DNA of 62,448 bases, from the NCBI GenBank assembly GCA_049585815.1, contig JBAVAR010000149.1, forward strand, positions 1 through 62,448, written 5' to 3'. The notes under the pieces are model-generated. The model made no database searches. It was not told the DNA's origin and was given only the letters and a program-made list of their open reading frames with translations. Positions within the stretch are counted from its first letter, which is position 1, and each line of letters begins with the position of its first letter. Source of the stretch: DATLSM01 sp049585815 (GTDB taxonomy: Bacteria; Actinomycetota; Thermoleophilia; Solirubrobacterales; 70-9). Shown here piece after piece: positions 34,506 through 52,907 of the stretch. The translations under genes were made by a program, and so were the position numbers.

Positions 34506-34778
34506 CTACTCGCCCTTGCCCGTGCCGGCGTGGGACCGGAATGTCCTGGTCGGCGCAAACTCGCCCAGCTTGTGCCCGACCATCGACTCCGAGATGAAGA
34601 CGGGGACGTGTTTGCGTCCATCGTGCACCGCGATCGTGTGGCCGACCATGTCGGGAAAGATCGTCGAGGTCCGCGACCATGTTTTCAGCATCTGCTTGGT
34701 GCCGGACTCGTTCATCGCCGAGATCCGCTTCATCAGCGCCTCTTCCACCCAGGGACCCTTTTTGGTCGAGCGTCCCAT
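34506..34778 (-). CDS. rpsS: 30S ribosomal protein S19
   Basis: The 90-residue S19 starts MGRSTKKGPWVEEALMKRIS and contains HDGRKHVPVFISESMVGHKL and GEFAPTRTFRSH. It pairs with S13 in the 30S head. ATG 34778 is the conserved start; the longer frame is a shadow of rplB. rplB ends four bases upstream. Confidence 0.97.
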   Translation of the reverse strand: MGRSTKKGPWVEEALMKRISAMNESGTKQMLKTWSRTSTIFPDMVGHTIAVHDGRKHVPVFISESMVGHKLGEFAPTRTFRSHAGTGKGE

Positions 34779-34782
34779 CGCC

Positions 34783-35628
34783 CTACCTGCTCTTCTTCTT
34801 CCCGCGCCGGCGACCCCGCACGATGTAGCGGTCTGACTGCTTGCCCTTCTTGCGGGTGCGGTAGCCGAGCGTCGGCTTGCCCCAGGGAGTGACGGGGTGC
34901 CCGCCGGGAGTGTGGTGGGCCTCGCCACCGCCGTGCGGGTGATCGACCGGGTTCATCGCCACGCCCCGGGTCTGCGGTCGCTTGCCCCGGTGTCGGCTGC
35001 GCCCGGCCTTACCGATCTTGACGTTCTGGTGCTCGGCGTTGGAGAGCGAGCCGACCGTCGCCCGGCACTCGGCGCGGACCATGCGCATCTCCGAGGAGGG
35101 CAGGCGCAAGGTCACCATCTCACCCTCCTTCGCCGCCAGCTGGATCGCGGCGCCGGCGGCCCGTCCGAGCTTGCCCCCCTGACCGGGAATCATCTCGACG
35201 TTGTGGACGATCGTGCCGGTCGGCATATCACCGAGGGCCAGCGCGCTGCCCGGTTTGATATCGGCGCCCGGGCCGGAGCGGACCTCGTCGCCTACCGCGA
35301 GTTGGGCCGGGGCGAGGATGTAGCCCTTGGCACCGTCGGCGTAGTGCAAAAGCGCGATGTAGCAACTGCGGTTCGGGTCGTACTCGATCGTCGCGACTTT
35401 CGCCGGCACCCCATCCTTGAGGCGCTTGAAGTCGATCTGGCGGTAGCGCCGCTTGGCTCCCCCGCCGCGGTGGCGGGCCGTGACGCGGCCGTTGACATTG
35501 CGCCCGCCGGACTTGCGCAGTCCCTCGGTCAGCTTGCGCTCAGGCTCGGTCGCGGTCAGCTGCTCGCGCAGCGGGTAGGTGGCGAAGCGTCGTCCCGGAC
35601 TTGTCGGTTTTGTTTTGCGGTTTGGCAT
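34783..35628 (-). CDS. rplB: 50S ribosomal protein L2
   Basis: The 281-residue L2 is one of the core rRNA-binding proteins near the peptidyl-transferase centre. GGAKRRYRQIDFKRLKDGVP and GVAMNPVDHPHGGGEAHHTP (containing the conserved active-site His loop) are intact; it ends in a basic tail. It lies between rplW and rpsS. Confidence 0.98.
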   Translation of the reverse strand: MPNRKTKPTSPGRRFATYPLREQLTATEPERKLTEGLRKSGGRNVNGRVTARHRGGGAKRRYRQIDFKRLKDGVPAKVATIEYDPNRSCYIALLHYADGAKGYILAPAQLAVGDEVRSGPGADIKPGSALALGDMPTGTIVHNVEMIPGQGGKLGRAAGAAIQLAAKEGEMVTLRLPSSEMRMVRAECRATVGSLSNAEHQNVKIGKAGRSRHRGKRPQTRGVAMNPVDHPHGGGEAHHTPGGHPVTPWGKPTLGYRTRKKGKQSDRYIVRGRRRGKKKSR

Positions 35629-35640
35629 TCCTATCGGTCC

Positions 35641-35934
35641 CTACGCGGTCTCCGCGCCCTCAAACAGCTCGATCCTTTCGCCCGGCGCGAGCTGAACGAT
35701 CGCCTTCTTCCAGGCCCGGGTGCGGCCCTGGTGCAGGCCTCGGCGCTTGGGCTTGGAACGAACCTTGGAGGTTCGCACGCCGGCCACCCTGACCGAGAAG
35801 ATCTCCTCGACGGCGTGGGCGATTTGCGTCTTGTGGGCGCGATCATTGACCCGGAAGGTGTACTTGCCCTCGGCGATCAACGCATAGCTCTTCTCCGAGA
35901 TCACCGGGCGGATGACGATGTTTCTCGCGTCCAT
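35641..35934 (-). CDS. rplW: 50S ribosomal protein L23
   Basis: The 97-residue L23 starts MDARNIVIRPVISEKSYALI and contains YTFRVNDRAHKTQIAHAVEE. It is the docking site for trigger factor and SRP at the exit tunnel. ATG 35934 overlaps the rplD stop as TGATG. Confidence 0.96.
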   Translation of the reverse strand: MDARNIVIRPVISEKSYALIAEGKYTFRVNDRAHKTQIAHAVEEIFSVRVAGVRTSKVRSKPKRRGLHQGRTRAWKKAIVQLAPGERIELFEGAETA

Positions 35935-36545
35935 CAGCCCAGCCTCTCCGTCAGCTTCGCCAGCGCGCCCTCGGAGAGGATGAGTGAGGCGGAGCCGATC
36001 ACGTCGGCGACCCCGATCGCCCCCACCTCGGCCACCTGCACACGCGGGATGTTGCGAAAGCTCTTCAGCGCCCCGGTCTCCTCGCCGAGCACGACCACCA
36101 GGGTGGAGCGCCCGGCGCCCCATTTCGCGAGCAGCTCAGCGGCCCGCTTGGTCGAGGGCGTCTGGAAGTCGCCCGCATCAAGGACGGCGACGCTGTCGCG
36201 CTCGGCGTGGACCGAGAGGGCGGCGCGCATCGCCTTGCGACGCGCTTTGCGGTTGACCTTGACCGTGTAGTGACGCGGCTTGGGGCCGAAGGCGACCCCA
36301 CCGCCGGTGCGATTGGGGACGCTGAGCGCGCCTGCCCGGGCCCGCCCCGTCCCCTTCTGTCGCCAGGCCTTGGCGGTGGTCATCGAGACCTCACCACGGG
36401 TCAGGGTCGAGGCCGTCCCCCGCCGGCGCGCGGCCAGGTCAGCGCGTGCGGTCTCGTGAACCAGGGAGTGATTGAACGGCTCCGCGAAGAGCTCCTTGGG
36501 AAGGTCGGCCTTGGTCGTCTTGCCGAGCACGGCAGCTTTAGCCAT
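35934..36545 (-). CDS. rplD: 50S ribosomal protein L4
   Basis: The 203-residue L4 has the arginine-rich loop GTASTLTRGEVSMTTAKAWR and QKGTGRARAGALSVPNRTGG that reaches the exit tunnel. In E. coli L4 also represses the S10 operon. Its start overlaps the end of rplC by eight bases. Confidence 0.96.
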   Translation of the reverse strand: MAKAAVLGKTTKADLPKELFAEPFNHSLVHETARADLAARRRGTASTLTRGEVSMTTAKAWRQKGTGRARAGALSVPNRTGGGVAFGPKPRHYTVKVNRKARRKAMRAALSVHAERDSVAVLDAGDFQTPSTKRAAELLAKWGAGRSTLVVVLGEETGALKSFRNIPRVQVAEVGAIGVADVIGSASLILSEGALAKLTERLG

Positions 36546-37167
36546 CTGAGCGCACCTCCACCATCGCGTTGCGCGAGCCGGGCACCGAACCCTTGATCAA
36601 CAGCAGGTTGCGCTCAGCGTCGACGTCGGCGATCTCCAGGCCACGCTGGGTTACACGCCTGTTGCCCATCTGCCCCGGCATCCGCATCCCTTTGAAGACG
36701 CGCGCCGGGAAGGCGCTGGCGCCGATCGAGCCCGGGGCACGGACATTGTGGGAACCGTGGCTGACCGGCCCGCGGCTGAAATTGTGGCGCTTGATCCCTC
36801 CCTGGAAGCCCTTTCCGATCGAGACCCCGGACACCTTCACCTTCTGGCCGGCCTCGAAGCAGGTCACGGTGACGTCGTCCCCGATCTTCGGGCCCTCCTC
36901 GGCGCCGAGGTCCTCGTCGCGGAACTCGACCAGGTGGCGCATCGGGGGAGCCCCGGCCTTCTTGGTGTGACCCTCCTCGGCCCGGGTCAGCTTCCCCTCC
37001 TTGACCTCGCCGAACGCGAGTTGCACGGCGGCGTAGCCGTCACGCTCGGATTCGCGCACGGCGGTCACCTTGCAGGGGCCGGCCTCAATCACGGTGACCG
37101 GCACCACGGTTCCGTCCTCACGGAAAACCTGCGTCATGCCCAGCTTCTTTCCAAGAATCGCCGCCAT
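36538..37167 (-). CDS. rplC: 50S ribosomal protein L3
   Basis: The 209-residue L3 starts MAAILGKKLGMTQVFREDGT. It carries VTCFEAGQKVKVSGVSIGKG followed by FQGGIKRHNFSRGPVSHGSH, containing the glutamine at the usual methylated position. It is an early 50S assembly protein and follows rpsJ by eight bases. Confidence 0.97.
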   Translation of the reverse strand: MAAILGKKLGMTQVFREDGTVVPVTVIEAGPCKVTAVRESERDGYAAVQLAFGEVKEGKLTRAEEGHTKKAGAPPMRHLVEFRDEDLGAEEGPKIGDDVTVTCFEAGQKVKVSGVSIGKGFQGGIKRHNFSRGPVSHGSHNVRAPGSIGASAFPARVFKGMRMPGQMGNRRVTQRGLEIADVDAERNLLLIKGSVPGSRNAMVEVRSDG

Positions 37168-37175
37168 GCAGTCAC

Positions 37176-37496
37176 CTAGAGCCGAATCTCGATGTCGACC
37201 CCAGCCGGCAGCGAGTCCAACCGCTGCAGCGAGTCGACGGTTTTGGGGGACGGCTGGAGGATGTCGATCAGTCGCTTATGGGTGCGGATCTCGAAGTGCT
37301 CGCGCGAGTCCTTGTCCTTGAACGGGGAGCGAATCACGCAGTAGACGTTTTTCTCGGTCGGCAGCGGCACCGGACCGGAGACGCTGGCCCCGGTGCGCTC
37401 GGCGGTCTCGACGATCTCGCGGGCAGCGCGATCTATGGCGTCGTGGTCATACGCCTTCAGCCGAATCCTGATCTTCTGTGCCGCTATCGCTGCCAC
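37176..37496 (-). CDS. rpsJ: 30S ribosomal protein S10
   Basis: The 106-residue S10/NusE contains KIRIRLKAYDHDAIDRAARE and SPFKDKDSREHFEIRTHKRL. It works in the 30S head and in NusB/NusG transcription complexes. The start is GTG 37496. It is the first gene of the S10 cluster and is separated from tuf by 166 bases with strong hairpins, so it should have its own promoter. Confidence 0.97.
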   Translation of the reverse strand: MAAIAAQKIRIRLKAYDHDAIDRAAREIVETAERTGASVSGPVPLPTEKNVYCVIRSPFKDKDSREHFEIRTHKRLIDILQPSPKTVDSLQRLDSLPAGVDIEIRL

Positions 37497-37554
37497 TTCT
37501 TCAGTCGTCTCTTCTCTTCGTCGTCTGTCTCTTGCGCAGCCCTACCGCGCAATA

Positions 37555-37586
37555 AGGGCGGGGCCCCTTTGGTGGGGCACCGCCCC
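37555..37586 (-). terminator. Strong hairpin with TTATT tail between tuf and rpsJ
   Basis: On the minus strand GGGCGG and GCCCC pair with GGGGC and CCGCCC around ACCAAA, followed by TTATT. It lies 59 bases before rpsJ, so it could be a second terminator after tuf or the attenuator in the S10 leader at which L4 acts in some bacteria. Confidence 0.45.
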
Positions 37587-37631
37587 GGTCGTATGTTCTT
37601 GCAGTTGTCTCGCCGCCCGGCGGGCGGCGAA

Positions 37632-37653
37632 AGGGCGGGCCTAGGCCCGCCCT
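37632..37653 (-). terminator. tuf terminator hairpin
   Basis: AGGGCGGGCC-TA-GGCCCGCCCT is a perfect 10-bp inverted repeat beginning nine bases after the tuf stop, followed on the minus strand by TTTCG. It should end or weaken transcription from fusA-tuf into the S10 cluster. A further GCCGCCC/GGGCGGC hairpin follows immediately. Confidence 0.6.
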
Positions 37654-37662
37654 CAGAGTCGC

Positions 37663-38847
<1,185 letters not shown>

Positions 38848-38954
38848 CGCTCTCCGTTCTACCTTTCGAAGTCGTTTTCTGTCTGGTTTGGCTGATTAAG
38901 TCTCTGAAGTCTTCTCGGCAGGGTGATCTGCGCTGCCGGGGGGCGAACCTGGGA

Positions 38955-38960
38955 AATATA
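38955..38960 (-). promoter_or_regulatory. Possible -10 box for tuf
   Basis: TATATT on the minus strand, in the 143-base gap between fusA and tuf and 108 bases before the tuf start, is the only AT-rich hexamer there. No good -35 lies 16-18 bases upstream, so the call rests on one box and on tuf commonly having its own promoter. Confidence 0.3.
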
Positions 38961-38990
38961 GCCAGATGCGCTCACGGCCCGCGGCTGGGG

Positions 38991-41102
<2,112 letters not shown>

Positions 41103-41181
41103 GGTCTTAAGGTAAGTGGTGGTCTTGGAGAAGCGGGGACGGACAAAAGGTAAGCCTTCCGGCAAGAGCCGGGATCGGCGC

Positions 41182-42120
41182 ATGAAAAAGGCCCTCGCGG
41201 GCCCGGCGAAACCTCCGGCGAAAAAGCTGCCTGAGCGACGCGCGATGATAGCAGCGGCGCGGCGGCGGATCGTCATGCCGCTCTCCTGGGCCGCAGAGCT
41301 GACGCGGCGGGTTGACCGGGAGACGAACCGCCTGCTCGAACGCACCCGGCCGCCGCTGGCGCGGGTAGCGAGGCGGGCGGGCGCGATCGCCGGTCCCCTC
41401 GTCAAGGGGATCGGACGGTTGCTGCGTCCCCCAGCGGCACTGATTTTCCGCAGTCTCGCGCGCGGGGAGCGCCGCCTGCGCCAGGCCGGCCGCTCAGCGA
41501 TCCACGCCACGACGCGAGTCAGCGCCGTGATCACCCCGCGACGGGCGATCTGCGCCGTCACCGTCGCCGCGGCAGCGCTTCTCCTCGCCTCCCAGTTCAT
41601 CGATTACCGCGCGGTCGAGGTCGGCCAGCCCGGCTACACGAGCCTGCCGGGGATCGCTGCGCCCCCCACAGTCGCCTCGCGTACGGCCGGCCAGGCACAC
41701 TCCTACCTTCTGGTGCCGATTGCCGTGCTGGCGGCCTGCCTCGCCGTGCTGGCGCTGCGGCCACGTCGACGGCGCCTGGCGGGGATCGTGGTTGTTCTCG
41801 GCCTCACTTCGCTGGCCATCACCCTGCTCATTGACCTGCCCGCCGGTCTTGATGCAGGCGCCCAGGCCACTCGCTTTGCCGGCGCCCGCGCGGTCCTCGA
41901 CGATGGCTTCTACGCCGAGCTGGCGGCCGCCGCGGGACTGGTCTTGGGCGGACTGCTCTACTATGCGCGGCCGTGCCGAATACGAACCAACTTGTCAGGA
42001 AGGGCCGCAAGCGCCCTAAGAAGAAGACGACGACGCCCGGCCTCAAGTCGGGCCAGGGAAGCAAGAAGAGAGTCTCCGCCCCGCAGCGGCGCGGCGTCTG
42101 CACCCGCGTCGCGACCGTAA
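41182..42120 (+). CDS. Membrane protein of unknown function overlapping rpsL
   Basis: From ATG 41182 the product is 312 residues: a very basic N-terminal part (about 115 residues), then helices around ICAVTVAAAALLLASQFI, SYLLVPIAVLAACLAVLAL, GIVVVLGLTSLAITLLI and AELAAAAGLVLGGLLYY. The loop with FIDYRAVEVGQPGYT and the LIDLPAGLDAG segment look conserved rather than random. The last 49 residues are Arg-rich and lie entirely inside rpsL in another frame, so the natural end is unclear (148-base overlap). Several other starts are possible (41116, 41245). It is divergent from fusA. Confidence 0.6.
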   Translation: MKKALAGPAKPPAKKLPERRAMIAAARRRIVMPLSWAAELTRRVDRETNRLLERTRPPLARVARRAGAIAGPLVKGIGRLLRPPAALIFRSLARGERRLRQAGRSAIHATTRVSAVITPRRAICAVTVAAAALLLASQFIDYRAVEVGQPGYTSLPGIAAPPTVASRTAGQAHSYLLVPIAVLAACLAVLALRPRRRRLAGIVVVLGLTSLAITLLIDLPAGLDAGAQATRFAGARAVLDDGFYAELAAAAGLVLGGLLYYARPCRIRTNLSGRAASALRRRRRRPASSRAREARRESPPRSGAASAPASRP

Positions 42121-42368
42121 CCCCGAAGAAGCCGAACTCCGCCCTGCGCAAGATCGCCCGCGTGCGATTGACCAATGGAATGGAGGTCACGACCTATATT
42201 CCCGGCGAGGGGCACAACCTCCAGGAGCACTCCGTTGTCCTCGTCCGTGGTGGTCGCGTCAAGGACCTGCCGGGGGTGCGCTACAAGGTCGTGCGTGGCA
42301 CCCTCGACGCCGCCGGTGTCTCCGATCGTAAGCAGGCCCGTTCCCGCTACGGGGTCAAGGCCTCCTGA
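41973..42368 (+). CDS. rpsL: 30S ribosomal protein S12
   Basis: The 131-residue S12 starts at GTG 41973 with MPNTNQLVRKGRKRPKKKTT and has the decoding loops TPKKPNSALRKIARVRLTN and the VRGGRVKDLPGVRYKVVRG stretch. The Lys positions tied to streptomycin resistance are wild type. The gene runs on the plus strand, opposite to rpoBC and fusA, and its start sits inside the upstream membrane gene with no clear ribosome site. Confidence 0.97.
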   Translation: MPNTNQLVRKGRKRPKKKTTTPGLKSGQGSKKRVSAPQRRGVCTRVATVTPKKPNSALRKIARVRLTNGMEVTTYIPGEGHNLQEHSVVLVRGGRVKDLPGVRYKVVRGTLDAAGVSDRKQARSRYGVKAS

Positions 42369-42369
42369 G

Positions 42370-42840
42370 ATGCCGCGACGCTCCGCAGCGCAGATCAGGC
42401 CGGTCGAGCCCGACGCCCGTCACCGCAACCGGCTCGTCCAACAGGTGATCAACAAGGTGATGAGCGACGGCAAGAAGTCCCTCGCCGAGCGGCTCGTCTA
42501 CGACAGCCTCGCGATCGTCGGCGAGCGCACCGGCGAGGATCCGGTGGAGACGCTGGAGGCAGCGGTCAAGCAGCTGACCCCGGTGCTCGAGGTTCGCTCG
42601 CGCCGGGTGGGCGGCGCCACCTACCAGGTGCCGGTCGAGGTCCCCGCGCGCCGCGCCCGCACTCTCGCCGTTCGCTGGCTGGTCAGCTACGCTCGCCAGC
42701 GTCGCGAGTACTCGATGGCCGACCGCCTCGCCCACGAGATCCTCGATGCAAACCAACAGCAGGGCAGCGCCTGGAAGCGGAAGGATGACATCTACCGCAT
42801 GGCCCAGGCGAACAAGGCGTTTGCGCACTACCGCTGGTAG
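42370..42840 (+). CDS. rpsG: 30S ribosomal protein S7
   Basis: The 156-residue S7 nucleates the 30S head and contacts E-site tRNA. It begins MPRRSAAQIRPVEPDARHRN and contains VNKVM-like INKVMSDGKKSLAERLVYDS and GGATYQVPVEVPARRARTLA. ATG 42370 follows the rpsL stop by one base. fusA, its usual downstream neighbour, is on the opposite strand 1.3 kb to the left. Confidence 0.97.
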   Translation: MPRRSAAQIRPVEPDARHRNRLVQQVINKVMSDGKKSLAERLVYDSLAIVGERTGEDPVETLEAAVKQLTPVLEVRSRRVGGATYQVPVEVPARRARTLAVRWLVSYARQRREYSMADRLAHEILDANQQQGSAWKRKDDIYRMAQANKAFAHYRW

Positions 42841-42854
42841 TTAGCCTTACCCCG

Positions 42855-43355
42855 ATGAGTCGGCCCATCCTCGCCGTCGATGTCGACGGAGTGATCTCCT
42901 TATTCGGGTTCGAGGAGCCCCCCGATCGAGCAAATGCGAGGTTCGAGCTGATCGATGGGATGGTGCACTGCATCTCGTTGGTGGCGGGAGAGCGGCTGCG
43001 TCGACTTGCCGAGCACTACGACTTGGTCTGGGCGACCGGCTGGGAGGAGCGGGCGAACGACTACCTGCCCACCATGCTGGGTCTGCCGGAGCTCCCCCAC
43101 CTCAGCTTCGATGGCGCCGCCCGGTTTGGCTCGGCCCACTGGAAGCTGGGTCCGCTGCAGGAGTACGGGACGGGGCGCGCGATGGCCTGGGTCGACGACA
43201 ACTTCGACGAGAGCTGCTACGCCTGGGCACAGACACGAGCCGAGCCGACTCTGCTTGTTCAGACCGAACCCCACCTCGGCCTCGAGGAGGCCCAGACCGA
43301 GGCGCTATCAGCCTGGGCTCAGGGCCTTGTAAGGGAGCGGCGCGAGCGCGCCTGA
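42855..43355 (+). CDS. HAD-fold protein of the Swiss-Army-Knife RNA-repair HAD type
   Basis: The 166-residue protein begins ILAVDVDGVIS, supplying D9 and D11 of a HAD phosphatase site; ATGWEERAN provides the motif II Thr and WVDDNFDES the acidic motif IV. The short alpha/beta form resembles the HAD domain fused to some RNA-repair proteins (HAD_SAK). It follows rpsG by 14 bases and is probably co-transcribed with rpsL-rpsG. Phosphatase activity is likely, the substrate unknown; an RNA-end role is speculation from the family name. Confidence 0.7.
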   Translation: MSRPILAVDVDGVISLFGFEEPPDRANARFELIDGMVHCISLVAGERLRRLAEHYDLVWATGWEERANDYLPTMLGLPELPHLSFDGAARFGSAHWKLGPLQEYGTGRAMAWVDDNFDESCYAWAQTRAEPTLLVQTEPHLGLEEAQTEALSAWAQGLVRERRERA

Positions 43356-43374
43356 CTGCTCTACACTGGGTCCG

Positions 43375-43710
43375 GTGGTGGGGTTCTGGCCGATTTTCTT
43401 CCTCTTGGTCGTTCTCAAGATTCCCGTGCTCGCGTCGATGTGGTTGGTCTGGTGGGCGAGCAAGTCACCCGAGCCCGACGGAGCAGCGGAGGATTCTGAT
43501 CGCGGCGACCCCAGGCGTCGGCGGCCCGAGCCCAAGGGCCCGCGCGGTCCCCGTCGCGGTCCCCACGGTGGGGGAGCGGCGCTTGAGCCACCGCCCTGTC
43601 CGCCCGGCGGGCGCACCCGAGTCCTCAGGCCCGTCGGACAGCCTGCCTTCGCTCGCGCCGGATCTCGCGTAGATAAGGGTGGAAGTCGACCTGGATCGTG
43701 TGACGCTTAG
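43375..43710 (+). CDS. Small single-helix membrane protein
   Basis: The 111-residue frame has an N-terminal membrane helix (GFWPIFFLLVVLKIPVLASM then WLVWWA) and a Pro/Arg/Gly-rich cytoplasmic tail with GPRGPRRGPHGGG. Short actinobacterial proteins with a 'KIP' helix and RRGPHG tail are common, which supports it. The last 86 bases overlap the end of the convergent monooxygenase, so the true end may be earlier. Function unknown. Confidence 0.5.
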   Translation: MVGFWPIFFLLVVLKIPVLASMWLVWWASKSPEPDGAAEDSDRGDPRRRRPEPKGPRGPRRGPHGGGAALEPPPCPPGGRTRVLRPVGQPAFARAGSRVDKGGSRPGSCDA

Positions 43711-44941
43711 AGGCGACGTAGCGCTTTCGCATCTTCCGTTCGGCCCCGGCGATCTCCTGCCGCATCTCCCCCACCGGGGGGAGCGCTCCCCTCCCGCCGA
43801 GCAGGTCTGCGACCCACTCCGCCTGCGCCTCGGCGAGCGGCATGATCGCCCCCAGCGGCTGGATGAAGCCGATGAAATAAAGGCCAGGATGCTCGACCGA
43901 GGCAACCCGCCGGTAGAGCGGCAGCCGGTTGGCCTCGGCTGAGACCAGCCCAGGGTCAAAGAACGGGAAGCTGATCCTGTAACCGGTGCAGTAGATGATC
44001 AGGTCGATTTCCTCTTCGCTGCCGTCGACGAAGCGGACGGCCCGCCCACCCGGGAAGCGGTCGATATTGGGCTTCACCTCGATATCGCCATGGCCCAACC
44101 GCGAGAGCAGCTCGGCTGAGACGGTGGGGTGAGCCTCAAGCAGTTTGTGGTCGGGCTGGGGCAGGCCGTAGGTGGTCACGTCGCCGGCGGTCAGGCCGAG
44201 CATGCGCCCGATGAAGAAGCGCTGAACCGCCAGCGGCAGTCGGGTCACGACCGGCGAGGCGGACTCATCGGTGGGCCTGCCGTTGAGGTACTTGGGCAGG
44301 ATGTGGGCACCGCGGCGCATCGCCAGGAAGGTCCGGTCGGCGATCCGTGATGACTCAACCGCGATGTCGGTGGCCGAGTTACCGATCCCCAGCACCAGGA
44401 CCCGCTTGCCGCGCAGGACATCCGGCTCGCGGTAGTGATGGACATGCATCTGCTCGCCGGCGAACTCCTCCGAACCCGGGAAGGGTGGTTCGGGCCAGCG
44501 CGGGTCCCAGTGGTGTCCGTTGGCAACCAGCACCGCGCGGTAACGATGGACCTCCCGCTCCCCGCCGGATTCGACACTCACCTCCCACTCCCCGTCTACC
44601 GGCTCGACCCCCACCACCTCGGTCTGGAAGCGGATCTTCGGGCGGAACCCGAAGTGGTCCACGTAGTCGTCGAAGTAGGCGGCGATCTGGAAGTGATTCG
44701 GATAGTCCGGATAGTCCTCCGGCATCGGATAGGTCCGATAGGCCATCAAACCCCGCGAGGTGTTGATGTGCAACGAGCGGTAGGCGGAGGACATCTCATT
44801 GTCGTTTTCAAAACGCCAGTTCCCTCCGACCTGAGAGCCCTTCTCAAAGCAATCGAACTCAATCCCGCGACCATTCAGGACCTGGCAGGCGGCGATGCCA
44901 GAACTCCCCGCCCCGATGATGCAAATCCTCGAACTGGCCAT
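43625..44941 (-). CDS. Flavin-containing monooxygenase
   Basis: This 438-residue class B flavoprotein has the FAD fold ICIIGAGSSGIAACQVL at the N terminus, the FMO fingerprint F-x-G-x3-H-x3-Y as FAGEQMHVHHY, and the NADPH site VLVLGIGNSATDIAVE. Such enzymes oxygenate N, S or carbonyl carbon in soft nucleophiles or ketones. It sits between rpoC and the inverted rpsL-rpsG block on the rpoC strand, so it may be cotranscribed from rpoC unless a terminator lies in the 136-base gap. Substrate unknown. Confidence 0.88.
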   Translation of the reverse strand: MASSRICIIGAGSSGIAACQVLNGRGIEFDCFEKGSQVGGNWRFENDNEMSSAYRSLHINTSRGLMAYRTYPMPEDYPDYPNHFQIAAYFDDYVDHFGFRPKIRFQTEVVGVEPVDGEWEVSVESGGEREVHRYRAVLVANGHHWDPRWPEPPFPGSEEFAGEQMHVHHYREPDVLRGKRVLVLGIGNSATDIAVESSRIADRTFLAMRRGAHILPKYLNGRPTDESASPVVTRLPLAVQRFFIGRMLGLTAGDVTTYGLPQPDHKLLEAHPTVSAELLSRLGHGDIEVKPNIDRFPGGRAVRFVDGSEEEIDLIIYCTGYRISFPFFDPGLVSAEANRLPLYRRVASVEHPGLYFIGFIQPLGAIMPLAEAQAEWVADLLGGRGALPPVGEMRQEIAGAERKMRKRYVASKRHTIQVDFHPYLREIRRERRQAVRRA

Positions 44942-45077
44942 CTGGCCAATCTATGCGATCGATGCCCGCGGCGCGCGGCCTCGGAAGCCACCGTTCAGGG
45001 CTGCGCCGAAACGATCAACCCGATGCGGACACCACCACCACACAGGCTTGGCGGACACCGGGCCCCCAGCGCCCGCC

Positions 45078-52678
<7,601 letters not shown>

Positions 52679-52759
52679 AGTTGGCGACTCCTCAGGCGGT
52701 CAGAGGGACGTGGGAAAAGCGCAGATATGGGGCAGGGGACTCAACGGGCGCGCGACCGC

Positions 52760-52808
52760 AAAAAATAACATACGGGCCACATCGACCGTCGGCCGCAAAG
52801 ACCGGGCA
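52760..52808 (-). promoter_or_regulatory. Possible attenuator or promoter between rplL and rpoB
   Basis: Within the 229-base rplL-rpoB gap the minus strand has GGCC-GACGGTCGATGT-GGCC followed by CGTATGTTATTTTTT. The U-run after a weak hairpin would suit the partial terminator known between rplL and rpoB in other bacteria; TATGTT could instead be a -10 box. The stem is only four or five pairs. Confidence 0.3.
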
Positions 52809-52907
52809 GCTCCTAGAACGCCGAAAGAGGCCTGGGAGAGCGCCCTTTCCGGCGCCTGACCCGCCCCACCGACCGGGGACCGCGAGCTGCTCAATCTTGG
52901 CGACGGC

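Noticed and set aside
34897..36270. A 457-codon open frame opposite rplB-rplW-rplD
   Set aside because: Antisense shadow of conserved ribosomal genes.
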